Shown in pieces: positions 17,339 through 25,529 of a DNA stretch of 64,000 nucleotides. Position 1 is the stretch's first letter. The number at the start of each line of letters is the position of its first letter. Source of the stretch: Mycobacterium palustre (GTDB lineage Bacteria > Actinomycetota > Actinomycetes > Mycobacteriales > Mycobacteriaceae). The notes below the pieces were generated by a model. That model was not told the origin of the DNA, ran no database searches, and was given only the letters and a program-made list of their open reading frames with translations. Made by a program: the position numbers and the translations under genes. The DNA is taken from the NCBI RefSeq assembly GCF_002101785.1, contig NZ_LQPJ01000097.1, positions 22,243 to 86,242 on the forward strand, given 5' to 3'.

Positions 17339-18145
17339 GTGTTTGGCAGCGTTCAACCACCTTTCGATCTCATCCCTGTCCATGGGGCGGAGTGGTTCTT
17401 CAACACCGCCGAAGCGATCGTCATCCTCCTGGTCGCCCTCTATGCGGTCATCCGCCGGCAACCACTGCTGCTGGTGATCATGCTGGGGACCGGTGTCGCA
17501 GGGTTCGTCGAACCGCTCGACGACACGGCCTCGCGGCTGTGGTTCACGGTCCACATGTCGGTACCCTTCACGGTCTACGGACGCACCTGGGCCATCTTCT
17601 TCCCACTGGGCTATGCCATCTACTACGGGTTGGGCTCATGGGCCGTATACAAGGTGATGGACCGCGGCGGGTCGAGGAAGACCCTGCTCATGCTTGCCAT
17701 CGCCGGTGGCCTCTTCGACACAGCGGTGGAATACCCGTGGCTTTCAACACGGCTTTACAAGTATTACGGCCCTCAGCCGTTCGACATCCTCGGGTTTCCG
17801 CTGTACTGGGCATTCATTAACACCGCATACCTTTTCGTCGTCGGCTACGCCTTCTTCCTGCTGCGTCATTGGCTGAAGGGCACGAAAGCGCTCGCGGGAT
17901 TTTTCATCCCGATTGTCAGTATCGGCATGATCTACGGCCTGGCATGGCCGACCTGGATCGCCATGAACGTGCAGGGGCCGCCTATCGCGGCCATGTGGAT
18001 CGCCTCGGCGGTAACCATGGCTTTGTCGGCCGTGGTCATCTGGCTGATCTCGGCGGCCGCGGCCAGGTATGGATCGCCGCTTCGGCTACAGCCTAAGACA
18101 TCTGAAATCGCCGATCCGGCAGGAGTTTTGACAGCGAACCGCTAA
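17339..18145 (+). CDS. Polytopic membrane protein of unknown function
   Basis: 268 residues from GTG 17339, chosen because AAGGAG lies 9 bp upstream. About seven hydrophobic helices are visible. Loops carry conserved-looking polar or aromatic residues: GFVEPLDDTASRLWF, GGLFDTAVEYPWLSTRLYKYYG and FPLYWAFINTAY. The placement of acidic residues next to helices recalls the AveC-like protein at 14424, and a distant relationship is possible but unproven. It is divergent from the acyl-CoA ligase and convergent with the double TetR gene. I would not assign a reaction. Confidence 0.7.
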   Translation: MFGSVQPPFDLIPVHGAEWFFNTAEAIVILLVALYAVIRRQPLLLVIMLGTGVAGFVEPLDDTASRLWFTVHMSVPFTVYGRTWAIFFPLGYAIYYGLGSWAVYKVMDRGGSRKTLLMLAIAGGLFDTAVEYPWLSTRLYKYYGPQPFDILGFPLYWAFINTAYLFVVGYAFFLLRHWLKGTKALAGFFIPIVSIGMIYGLAWPTWIAMNVQGPPIAAMWIASAVTMALSAVVIWLISAAAARYGSPLRLQPKTSEIADPAGVLTANR

Positions 18146-18169
18146 CCGGCAAGCCTTCGAACGCACCGG

Positions 18170-19504
18170 TCAGCTTTGGCCCGCCTGTCCGCTTGCCCGC
18201 CGCCTGCTGTGGCCCGCCGCCGATTTGGTCCGTTGGCGCGTCGAACGTTTGGCACGCGCCGCGGTCGAATCGGGGCGGCCGGTTCCGGCGCCGTGGATGA
18301 ACACCTCCGCCAGCACGTCGGCTGCCTCGCCGGGCGATGCCGGACCCTGGGGATCGACCCAAAAGACTGTCCAGTTCAGCAGGTTCAGCAACGCCATCGA
18401 CAGCTGCGCGGCATCGATATCGGCCCGCAACCGGCCGGCAGCCTGCTGTGTTTCGATGATCTGGCGAATCAGCGCGGCATACGCGTCGTGTTCGGCAGCC
18501 ACCCGTGAGCGGGCCGGGCCCACCAGTGCGTCCTCTTCGAAGATTCGGGCGAGATGCAGGTCGCGGTCTGCGGCGAGTGATCTGACGTGGGCCACGATCA
18601 GATCCCAGATCGTTGCATCGGGATTGTCGGCGACGGCCTGCGCCGTGGCGCTGAGCCGGCGCAAACTCGTTATGCACAGGCGTTCGAGCAGATCCTGCTT
18701 GGAATTGACGTGGTAGTACAGCGACGGTTGACGGACTCCGAGGCGTTCGGCGAGTTCCCGGGTGCTGCTGCGCTCGTACCCCTTTTCGCGGAACAGCTTG
18801 GCAGCGCTCTCCAACAGTCGATCTGCCACGGCTTGGTCGCTGGTTGTCGAATCCTTGGTTTCCACGTGGACCGGCATGGCCGGGGAGGCAGGTTTCTCGG
18901 CCACCCGGGCACGCGGGGTGGCACCGGCGGTGACGTAGGGTGTGAGTACCGCCCGCAGAAAGTCTTTGGTCTCCTCGCGACTTCGAGGCGTGTTCTGCCA
19001 GTCGGACATCAGCGAGAACAACAATCGCAGAAGGAGTTCGGCGAGGACGTCGATGTCGACACCCTCACCCGCCTGACCGCGGGCCTTGGCCTGCTCCAGC
19101 AGGGGCTGCCAGGCTTCTCGCACAATGGACCTGAGCACGCGGGATGCCGGCGCGGCGGCGCTGGCCCGGCTCGTTTGCCCCGCGATGAACAATGGTGCGA
19201 TCGCCGGAGAACGCAGGGTCTCCTCGGCGGTGAACACGATTCCCTCCACGAGCGCCTCGGCGAACGTCGGCTCAGCGGCGACGTGTGTCATCAGTCGGCC
19301 GACAAGGCGCCTCGAACGTCGTTCCATCACCGCGACCAGCACCTCGTCGCGGCCTCCCGGGAAATGCCGATAGATTGTGGCGCGGTGGAGGCCCGCGGCT
19401 TCCGCGACGAGGTCTAGCGTCGTCTTGTCAAGGCCGACCTCGCCAAGCAATGCCTCAGCCGCCCCGACGATGCGCCCAGCGGTGTCCTCCGTCGTCTGGC
19501 TCAT
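18170..19504 (-). CDS. Double TetR regulator (two fused TetR units)
   Basis: 444 residues, about twice a normal TetR. Unit 1 has its helix-turn-helix at about 27-46 (TTLDLVAEAAGLHRATIYRHF), followed by a ligand domain to about 195. A Pro/Ala-rich linker follows, then unit 2 with a second complete helix-turn-helix at about 247-266 (STRELAERLGVRQPSLYYHV) and its own all-helical effector domain. The C-terminal 30 residues are Arg/Lys-rich. The two DNA-binding domains differ in sequence, so this is a fusion of two regulators or an old, diverged duplication. It is divergent from the 20011 monooxygenase, with operator copy B between them, and is the obvious candidate regulator for copies A to C. 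Confidence 0.9.
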   Translation of the reverse strand: MSQTTEDTAGRIVGAAEALLGEVGLDKTTLDLVAEAAGLHRATIYRHFPGGRDEVLVAVMERRSRRLVGRLMTHVAAEPTFAEALVEGIVFTAEETLRSPAIAPLFIAGQTSRASAAAPASRVLRSIVREAWQPLLEQAKARGQAGEGVDIDVLAELLLRLLFSLMSDWQNTPRSREETKDFLRAVLTPYVTAGATPRARVAEKPASPAMPVHVETKDSTTSDQAVADRLLESAAKLFREKGYERSSTRELAERLGVRQPSLYYHVNSKQDLLERLCITSLRRLSATAQAVADNPDATIWDLIVAHVRSLAADRDLHLARIFEEDALVGPARSRVAAEHDAYAALIRQIIETQQAAGRLRADIDAAQLSMALLNLLNWTVFWVDPQGPASPGEAADVLAEVFIHGAGTGRPDSTAARAKRSTRQRTKSAAGHSRRRASGQAGQS

Positions 19505-20010
19505 GCGACGTTACCTCCGTATGGGGCACGCAGGTCATGGGTGGATGCGACGTCGAATCCCGATGTTCGGGCCACCGAGCGTTCATTCTCAGCGTGATGA
19601 GCATCGGTGTTGCTCATCGGGTTTCGTGTCCGGGCCGCTAAGCCCAACAGGCGATCGGCCGGCCTGAGCAACCGGACGGCGCACTGCGCGATCCGCAGCC
19701 TATCATTCCGCGCGAACCAAACGGTCGATATGTCTCGCGGCGCAAGCGACGTTGTCCGCGTTGCGAGCTGACGCCTCGCCGTGGGCAGTGCGATAAACTT
19801 GACTAGTTGTCGCGTTACACGATAGTTTGTTGGGGTGACCGGCAATGCGTGTGGGATACACTCTCGATCGCCCGCCTCGCGCAGGGCTCGACCCGGCGTG
19901 GTTACCCGAGCAGCTGATATCGTCGCGTGCGCCGCGCAACCGGTGGTTGTCATCGATGGTGACTCCGGCGCGGCTGTGCCCTTAGGCACCAACGCGTTTC
20001 GGGCGTCGCC
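19505..20010. other. 506-bp divergent intergenic region, double TetR / flavin monooxygenase
   Basis: No gene is supported here. Short frames on both strands have no recognisable domain. The region is AT-richer than the flanks in places and contains promoter/operator copy B at 19799-19829. The untranslated leader from there to the 20011 start would be about 170 nt. Nothing else was identified. Confidence 0.55.
19799..19829 (+). promoter_or_regulatory. Promoter/operator copy B, upstream of the flavin monooxygenase operon
   Basis: TTGACT (19799-19804), an 18-bp spacer and TAGTTT (19823-19828), with TTGTC-GCG-TTACACGATAG in the spacer. Identical in architecture and 25 of 31 bases to copy A at 17212. 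Its position between the double TetR gene and the divergent monooxygenase operon fits an autoregulated TetR operator. Confidence 0.6.
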
Positions 20011-21177
20011 ATGACGTTGCGCACAGGCACCCGTGATCCCGGTCAGTCGGTGCGAGAGTTGGCGCCGCTGCTCGAGTCTCGCGCCGAGGAGGCTCGACGG
20101 GCGCATGACCTGCTGGCCGAGCAGGTCGATCCGTTGTTCGACGCGGGGCTTTTCTGGCTGCTGGTGCCGGAGTGCCTCGGCGGCCACGAGGCGTCGGTGA
20201 CCGATGCGTTCGAGGTGTTCGAGAACCTGACGCACATCGATGGGTCAATCGGCTGGACGGTGATGGCAACGGCCCACACGACCGCCTTGATGGGGGCCTA
20301 CCTATCCGACGCCGCGGTCACGGATATTTTCGCCGATCCGCGCGCGCTTTCGGCGGGGCAGCTCGCGCCGCTGGGAAGCGCGGTGGCAGAAGGCGACTCG
20401 CTACGCGTACAGGGCAGCTTCGTGTTCGCCACCGGCTCCGCGCACGCGAACTGGATGATGGGCGGTTACCGGGAATTCGGATCGGACGGCGAACCCGTCC
20501 GCCAGGACAACGGCCTACCGAGCATGCATGTCGTCGTCGTGCCGAAATCTGCGGTGCAGCTCGACGATGACTGGAATGTCTTGGGACTCGAAGCGACCGG
20601 CAGCGTCAACTTCCGCGTTCCTGAGCAGCTCGTGCCGGTCGACTTCAGCTGGCAGCTCCTGGGCGGCAAGCCGTTACGAGGCGGCGGGTTGTATCGGATG
20701 GGCCCCTTCGGGCTGGGCTGCATCGCCCATTCGGCGTTCTCGATAGGGATCGCGCGCCGGGCGCTGGGGGAGATCGCGGCGCTGGCGATGACCAAGCGCC
20801 GGGCCGGCCGGCCGGTCCTGGTCGACGACCCGGTGTTCCAGGCGGATTACGGGAGGGCCGAGGCGGCGCTGGACGCGGCGCGGGCCGGGTCGATCGAAGC
20901 GCTCAGGAACTTAGAGCGCGCCGCCGCCACTGATTCCGTCGACGCCCGGCACCGCGGGTTGGCGCGGTTGTCGACCACCCACGCCGCGCGGATCGGGGTT
21001 GAGGTCACCGGTTTCGCGCATCGGTACGCCGGCTCGGCGGGCCTGCGAAACGGCACGGCGATCCAGCGTTGTTTTCGCGACATCGCAGCCAGCGAAGCCC
21101 ACATGTTCACCGACCACAGCTCGTGGGCGGATGCCGCCGCAGCGGTGTTGACTGGCCGCGCGAGCCCATTTCTGTGA
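20011..21177 (+). CDS. Acyl-CoA-dehydrogenase-fold flavin monooxygenase (HsaA/HpaB-like, group D)
   Basis: 388 residues. The fold is that of acyl-CoA dehydrogenases, with an N-terminal helical domain (LLESRAEEARRAHDLLAEQVDPLFDAGLF), a middle beta domain (VQGSFVFATGSAHANWMMGG; GLEATGSVNF) and the C-terminal HpaB/HsaA-type helical bundle (HRYAGSAGLRNGTAIQRCFRDIAA). This group uses reduced flavin supplied by a separate reductase to hydroxylate its substrate. No flavin reductase gene is visible next to it. ATG 20011 has no obvious Shine-Dalgarno. It heads an operon with two luciferase-like oxidoreductases. Confidence 0.82.
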   Translation: MTLRTGTRDPGQSVRELAPLLESRAEEARRAHDLLAEQVDPLFDAGLFWLLVPECLGGHEASVTDAFEVFENLTHIDGSIGWTVMATAHTTALMGAYLSDAAVTDIFADPRALSAGQLAPLGSAVAEGDSLRVQGSFVFATGSAHANWMMGGYREFGSDGEPVRQDNGLPSMHVVVVPKSAVQLDDDWNVLGLEATGSVNFRVPEQLVPVDFSWQLLGGKPLRGGGLYRMGPFGLGCIAHSAFSIGIARRALGEIAALAMTKRRAGRPVLVDDPVFQADYGRAEAALDAARAGSIEALRNLERAAATDSVDARHRGLARLSTTHAARIGVEVTGFAHRYAGSAGLRNGTAIQRCFRDIAASEAHMFTDHSSWADAAAAVLTGRASPFL

Positions 21178-21229
21178 CTAGATGTCCGCCAATCCCCAAC
21201 TCCCGCATTGCCAAAGGAGACCTAATCGC

Positions 21230-22387
21230 ATGAAGTTCGGAACGCTGGTGGAATTGATGCCCGGTCGTCCGCCGTGGCCCGAGGGCCGCGAGATCCAGGT
21301 GTACCACGAAGCCCTCGATCAAGTGCTGTTGACCGAACAGCTGGGCTTCGACTACGCGTGGGCAGTCGAGCATCACTTCTTGACCGGATACTCCTCTTGC
21401 TCGGCGCCGGAGTGCTTTTTGAGCGCGGTGGCGGCGCGGACGTCGCGGATCCGGCTCGGGCATGGGGTGGTGCAACTGTCCAAACAGATGAACCACATTG
21501 TGCGGGTCGCTGAGCGGGCAGCCGCACTGGACATCTTGAGCAACGGCCGCCTCGACGTGGGCACCGGGCGCGGCTTCACCGCCGACGAGGTGGCGGCGTT
21601 CGGCGTCGACCCGGCGACCACACGGCCGATGCAGCTGCACGGCATGAAGAACCTGCCGCACATTTGGGCGGCCGACCAATTCGAGCTTGACGACGAGTTC
21701 TACAAGGTCACTCCGCATACGCTGCACCCCAAGTGCTACCAGCGGCCACATCCGCCGCTGTGGATGGCCGCGACCTCGCCGCAGAGCTGGGAGCTGGCCG
21801 GCGGTTTCGGCGCGGGTGTGCTGTCATTCGGATTCTCGCCGCCCGACGAGTTGCAGGGCCATATCGCCACCTATCGGGCGGCGATCGCCAACGCCAAGAC
21901 CCCATACGGCGTGGTCAATGATCAGGTGGCTTTCGCGACGCCGTTCCTGTGTGCCGAGACCGACCAGGAGGCACTCGAGGCCGCAGCCGAAGGCGTGCTG
22001 TGGTGGGTCGAGTGTGCCCTGGCCTACGTGGGCCAATGGTCACAGACCGAGGCCAAGGGATATGAGTTTTACAAGGCGTTGGGCAAGGACTTCGTGCCCA
22101 TGCCGGATCTCACCGAGGAGGAAGCGGCGGGCCTGAGCCCGCAGGCACAGACGGTCAAGAAAGGCGTCAAAGCCGGGATCTTCTGCGTTGGCTCACCGGA
22201 GACGTGCGCCAAGCTGGTGCAGCGCTACGTCGACTTCGACGTCGATCAGATGATCCTGGTAGCCCAGCTCGGCTATTTGTCCAACGACGTGATCAAAAAT
22301 TCCATGCGACTCTTTGCCGACGAGGTGATGCCGCGATTCAGCGATGCGAGCCAACCCGTGCAGACCTCGGCAGCGGCGCTGCATTAA
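21230..22387 (+). CDS. Luciferase-like (LLM) flavin/F420-dependent oxidoreductase
   Basis: 385 residues from ATG 21230, which follows AAAGGAGA at good spacing. The TIM-barrel luciferase-like family is recognised by MKFGTLVEL, the EHHF motif at about 47-50, ARTSRIRLGHGVV, and DVGTGRGFTADEVAAFGVDP. EHHF and the early strands favour the FMN-dependent alkanal-monooxygenase branch over the F420 branch, but the cofactor cannot be fixed by eye. It follows the HsaA-like monooxygenase by 52 bp. Likely an oxygenase acting on an intermediate of the block A pathway. Confidence 0.82.
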   Translation: MKFGTLVELMPGRPPWPEGREIQVYHEALDQVLLTEQLGFDYAWAVEHHFLTGYSSCSAPECFLSAVAARTSRIRLGHGVVQLSKQMNHIVRVAERAAALDILSNGRLDVGTGRGFTADEVAAFGVDPATTRPMQLHGMKNLPHIWAADQFELDDEFYKVTPHTLHPKCYQRPHPPLWMAATSPQSWELAGGFGAGVLSFGFSPPDELQGHIATYRAAIANAKTPYGVVNDQVAFATPFLCAETDQEALEAAAEGVLWWVECALAYVGQWSQTEAKGYEFYKALGKDFVPMPDLTEEEAAGLSPQAQTVKKGVKAGIFCVGSPETCAKLVQRYVDFDVDQMILVAQLGYLSNDVIKNSMRLFADEVMPRFSDASQPVQTSAAALH

Positions 22388-22411
22388 TCACCGAACAGAC
22401 AGGATCGCCCG

Positions 22412-23527
22412 ATGAAGCATGGAATCAGTCTCCCCATTTACAACACCTCGATCACAGAGATCCCCGCACTGGCCGTGGCAGCTGATCGGGCCGGGTTCGA
22501 TTCGCTCTGGAGTTACGAGGTTTATTCGAGTCCGTTCGTCACCTTGGCCGCGGCCGCGTTCAATACGCGCAACATCACACTGGGAACCGGGCTGGCAACA
22601 GCCAGCACGCGGCACCCAATGCTTATCGCCAACGCCGCCGCCGACGTCGATCAGTACTCGGGCGGCCGCATGCTGCTCGGCATCGGTCCCGGCCTTCCGG
22701 AGGTGACGATCTCGGCGGGCGCCAGCCCTGCCAAGGGCCTGTCGTTGATGCGTGAATACATCGACCACGTCCGCGCTTGCTGGGATCTGCTGCACACCGG
22801 CGAGGCCGGTGGGTTCCAGGGCGAGTTCAACTCCAGCGTCGTCACCCCGGCACCCCCGGTCGGGTTGTTCGGACGCCAGCTGCAACGGCCGCGGATCCCG
22901 ATTTATCTCGCCGCATTGCGACCGAAAATGATCGAACTCGCAGGTGAGAAAGCAGAGGGCGTTCTCGGCTGCTTCTACACGCCACGGTTCATGGACGAGG
23001 TGGTTCGGCCCAGGCTGGCGACCGGAGCGGTGCGGGCGGGCCGGCCGGTATCCGATATCGATGTGGTGTCCTACATCATCTGCAGCATCCACGACGATCG
23101 CGAAGAGGCTTACCGCCGCGCCCGGATCCATGTGGGTGCCTATTGCGCCACCCCTGGCTTTGATTTCCTTGTGGCCCAACACGATTTGCAAGACGACCAG
23201 GCCGCGGTGCGTCAGGCGGTGTTTAGCCAAGGACCGGTTGGTCTCGAAACCACCAGCGACCGACTGGTGGAGGCATTCAGCATCACCGGAACCCCCGATG
23301 AAGTCCGCGATAAGGCCAAACAATACGACGGCGTGCTACCACATATCCTGCTGCACCCGCCCTCGCTGCTGCCGGTACGACCCGAAGAGACCCGGGAATC
23401 ATTTGCCGCCATTCTTGATCTGTTCGGCTGCGATGCCGCCGCCACCGACCGCAGTCCTACCGCCGAGGACAGTGACACAACCGTCAACCCGTCGGCGAAA
23501 CCAACCGCCGTTAAGGCCGGCTTGTGA
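22412..23527 (+). CDS. Luciferase-like oxidoreductase, probably F420-dependent
   Basis: 371 residues. A second TIM-barrel LLM protein, distinct from its neighbour: [68 protein letters not shown]. This pattern is closer to F420-dependent reductases (Mer-like) than to bacterial luciferase. The last 30 residues are low-complexity. It lies 24 bp after the other LLM gene and ends the operon. Two LLM enzymes of different subtype side by side suggest two redox steps. Confidence 0.82.
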   Translation: MKHGISLPIYNTSITEIPALAVAADRAGFDSLWSYEVYSSPFVTLAAAAFNTRNITLGTGLATASTRHPMLIANAAADVDQYSGGRMLLGIGPGLPEVTISAGASPAKGLSLMREYIDHVRACWDLLHTGEAGGFQGEFNSSVVTPAPPVGLFGRQLQRPRIPIYLAALRPKMIELAGEKAEGVLGCFYTPRFMDEVVRPRLATGAVRAGRPVSDIDVVSYIICSIHDDREEAYRRARIHVGAYCATPGFDFLVAQHDLQDDQAAVRQAVFSQGPVGLETTSDRLVEAFSITGTPDEVRDKAKQYDGVLPHILLHPPSLLPVRPEETRESFAAILDLFGCDAAATDRSPTAEDSDTTVNPSAKPTAVKAGL

Positions 23528-23642
23528 CCTCCGGTCCCTTGGGCCGACCCTCTCGCTCACCAGGCATCACGTTGCAACTTAACGCGCTAATACCTCACAG
23601 GGCGCATACACCAAAGGTCCACGGTCCCAAGGGGTTCCGAAA

Positions 23643-23670
23643 TGAACCGCCCCGGGATGTCCGGAGACTG
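23643..23670 (+). mobile_element. Solitary terminal inverted repeat of an IS6110-like (IS3-family) element
   Basis: The 28-bp sequence reads TGAACCGCCCCGG, then G, then ATGTCCGGAGACT, then G. From memory, it differs from the IS6110 terminal repeat at only two positions (the G after CGG, and the last base). The orientation predicts element DNA to the right, but vapC ends only 55 bp further on and no transposase is present. A matching opposite end was not found by eye elsewhere in the window. I read it as the remnant of a deleted insertion sequence at the right edge of block A. Confidence 0.7.
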
Positions 23671-23724
23671 TGACCGCGGGGCCGCGGGCATTTCGACGAC
23701 TGCGGGCCTTCCTGAGCGCCGGCA

Positions 23725-24153
23725 TCAGGCCAGGCACTCGACCTCGACGTGGAGCTTGCGGTAGACCTCACACGCGCGACGGTCACGCGTAACCAACAAA
23801 AGGCGATGCTCATTCGCGGTGGCCCCGACGAGCGCGTCATAGACCGACCCGCCGGCAATCCCGGCAGCCCCGAGCGTCGGGACCAGCGTTGCCGCCGCCC
23901 GAGGACTGAGAAACCTACTCTCCGGGAACGTGTTTGAGAGCAGCTGCGCGACCGTGGCGGGAGTCCGACGCGCCGGCGGCGGCAGGCGGGTCAGCACCGA
24001 GAAGGTCTCGAACGCGGCGTGGCCGGCCAGGCCCAGGGTCCGGCCGCGCAACGCCTGGAAGGTGTCCTCGTGGTGCTCGTGATCGGCAACCACAAGCGCG
24101 ACGGCGACGCTGGTGTCGACGAGAAACGGGGCGCTTCTAGCGTTGGCCGGCAT
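23725..24153 (-). CDS. vapC: VapC-type PIN-domain toxin
   Basis: 142 residues from ATG 24153. The PIN-domain acidic residues are all visible: Asp in FLVDTSVA, Glu in HAAFETFS, Asp in SVYDALVGA and Asp in VTRDRRA. VapC toxins are Mg-dependent ribonucleases that cut tRNA or rRNA when not bound by VapB. The start lies inside the 3' end of the upstream vapB (17-bp overlap), as is usual in vapBC operons. The open frame continues upstream of 24153 but would overlap vapB further. Both acidic tetrad and length look intact, so it is probably functional. Confidence 0.88.
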   Translation of the reverse strand: MPANARSAPFLVDTSVAVALVVADHEHHEDTFQALRGRTLGLAGHAAFETFSVLTRLPPPARRTPATVAQLLSNTFPESRFLSPRAAATLVPTLGAAGIAGGSVYDALVGATANEHRLLLVTRDRRACEVYRKLHVEVECLA

Positions 24154-24370
24154 CGCGCAACGCCTGCACGACGGCGTCGTTGACCTCGGCACCGCCGGCG
24201 GGTATGACAAGGCGCCCGTCCCGTTCTTGGAGGGGGCCGCCCGCGAGCGGCTCGACCCGCAGGGCCGCGCCGTCGGCCGTCACCTCGACTTCGCCGGGTT
24301 GAAGGCCAAGGTGGTCGCGCAGTGCCTTGGGAATGACCAATCTGCCTGCCCGGTCAATGGTTGCGCGCAT
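24137..24370 (-). CDS. vapB: VapB antitoxin, SpoVT/AbrB (swapped-hairpin) type
   Basis: 77 residues. The N-terminus [22 protein letters not shown] is a textbook AbrB-like swapped-hairpin DNA-binding domain (RxVIPKxLR). The C-terminal tail would wrap the VapC active site. VapB represses its own operon with VapC as corepressor. A possible -10 element, TAATCT (complement of 24377-24382), lies 6 bp before the ATG, suggesting a leaderless mRNA. Divergent from nadD with 71 bp between. Confidence 0.88.
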   Translation of the reverse strand: MRATIDRAGRLVIPKALRDHLGLQPGEVEVTADGAALRVEPLAGGPLQERDGRLVIPAGGAEVNDAVVQALRDAGQR

Positions 24371-24376
24371 GCCTAG

Positions 24377-24382
24377 AGATTA
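24377..24382 (-). promoter_or_regulatory. Candidate -10 box for a leaderless vapBC transcript
   Basis: TAATCT on the minus strand ends 6 nt upstream of the vapB ATG (24370). No Shine-Dalgarno sequence is seen, which fits leaderless translation, common in mycobacterial antitoxin genes. Confidence 0.35.
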
Positions 24383-24427
24383 CCATTGCGCTACCGGCGT
24401 CACCCCGGCCGCACGAGGCCGCTCAAG

Positions 24428-24433
24428 TAAGCT
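24428..24433 (+). promoter_or_regulatory. Candidate -10 box for nadD
   Basis: TAAGCT ends 8 nt before GTG 24442. With no ribosome binding site in between, a leaderless or very short leader transcript is plausible. This would be the promoter of the nadD-rsfS-gpgP-octT-degV operon after block A separated it from the genes upstream in other mycobacteria. Confidence 0.3.
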
Positions 24434-24441
24434 GGCACACC

Positions 24442-25122
24442 GTGCAAAAGCAGGTGCGCAGGCTGGGGGTAATGGGTGGGACGTTCGATCCCATCCACTA
24501 CGGGCACCTGGTCGCCGCCAGCGAGGTGGGCAACCTGTTCGACCTCGACGAAGTGGTGTTCGTGCCCAGCGGCCAACCGTGGCAGAAGGACCGCCACGTC
24601 TCGCCCGCCGAGGACCGCTACCTGATGACGGTGATCGCGACGGCGTCCAATCCGCGGTTCTCGGTGAGCCGGGTCGACATCGACCGCGGGGGCCCCACCT
24701 ACACCCGCGACACCCTGCGCGACCTGCACGGGCTCAACCCTGACGCGCAGCTCTACTTCATCACCGGTGCCGATGCCCTGGAATCGATCCTGTCGTGGCA
24801 TGGCTGGCAGGAGCTGTTCGATCTGGCGCGCTTCGTCGGCGTCAGCCGTCCCGGCTACGAGCTGCGCCACGACCACATCACCGGGGTGCTGGGCGAGCTG
24901 GCCGAAGGCGCGCTGACCCTCGTCGAGATCCCGGCGCTGGCGATCTCGTCGACGGACTGCCGGCGGCGCGCCGAAGAGCGCCGCCCGCTGTGGTACCTGA
25001 TGCCCGACGGCGTGGTGCAGTACGTCTCCAAGCGCCGGCTCTACCACCGGCCCGCCCGCCAAGCGGACGACGGGTCCGAAAGTCCGACGACGACCAGCCT
25101 CGCCACCGGGAACAACACGTGA
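24442..25122 (+). CDS. nadD: Nicotinate-mononucleotide adenylyltransferase
   Basis: 226 residues. Transfers AMP from ATP to nicotinate mononucleotide, giving deamido-NAD. The nucleotidyltransferase signature [12 protein letters not shown] and the C-terminal ISSTDCRRR (ISSTxxR) motif are present, with the conserved [10 protein letters not shown] loop. GTG 24442 is chosen; GTG 24454 or ATG 24472 would also precede or touch the first strand, so the exact start is uncertain by a few residues. It overlaps rsfS by 4 bases (GTGA). Rv2421c counterpart. Confidence 0.95.
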   Translation: MQKQVRRLGVMGGTFDPIHYGHLVAASEVGNLFDLDEVVFVPSGQPWQKDRHVSPAEDRYLMTVIATASNPRFSVSRVDIDRGGPTYTRDTLRDLHGLNPDAQLYFITGADALESILSWHGWQELFDLARFVGVSRPGYELRHDHITGVLGELAEGALTLVEIPALAISSTDCRRRAEERRPLWYLMPDGVVQYVSKRRLYHRPARQADDGSESPTTTSLATGNNT

Positions 25123-25529
25123 CCGCCACCCGGGAAGCCATCGACATGGCCACCGTCGCCGCCAGCGCGGCCGCCGCCAAGCTGGCCGACGACGTGGTCG
25201 TGATCGACGTGTCGGGCCAGCTGGTCATCACCGACTGCTTCGTCATCGCCTCGGCGTCCAACGAGCGCCAGGTCAACGCGATCGTCGACGAGGTCGAGGA
25301 GAAGATGCGCAAGGCGGGCTACAAGCCGGCCCGTCGCGAGGGCGCCCGGGAGGGGCGCTGGACCCTGCTGGACTACCGCGACATCGTCGTGCACGTCCAG
25401 CACCAAGACGACCGCAACTTCTACGCGCTGGACCGGCTTTGGGGTGACTGCCCGGTGATCCCGGTGGACACGGACGCCGCGGGCGTGGCGGGCCCGGACG
25501 GCCCGGTCGATTCGGCGGGCGAGCAATGA
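25119..25529 (+). CDS. rsfS: Ribosomal silencing factor RsfS (Iojap family)
   Basis: 136 residues. Binds L14 on the large ribosomal subunit and blocks subunit joining under starvation. Family motifs: [31 protein letters not shown], and [33 protein letters not shown] 25119 overlaps the nadD stop, and its own stop overlaps gpgP (ATGA), so the operon is tightly coupled. The C-terminal 20 residues are Gly/Asp-rich and outside the domain. Rv2420c counterpart. Confidence 0.95.
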   Translation: MTATREAIDMATVAASAAAAKLADDVVVIDVSGQLVITDCFVIASASNERQVNAIVDEVEEKMRKAGYKPARREGAREGRWTLLDYRDIVVHVQHQDDRNFYALDRLWGDCPVIPVDTDAAGVAGPDGPVDSAGEQ

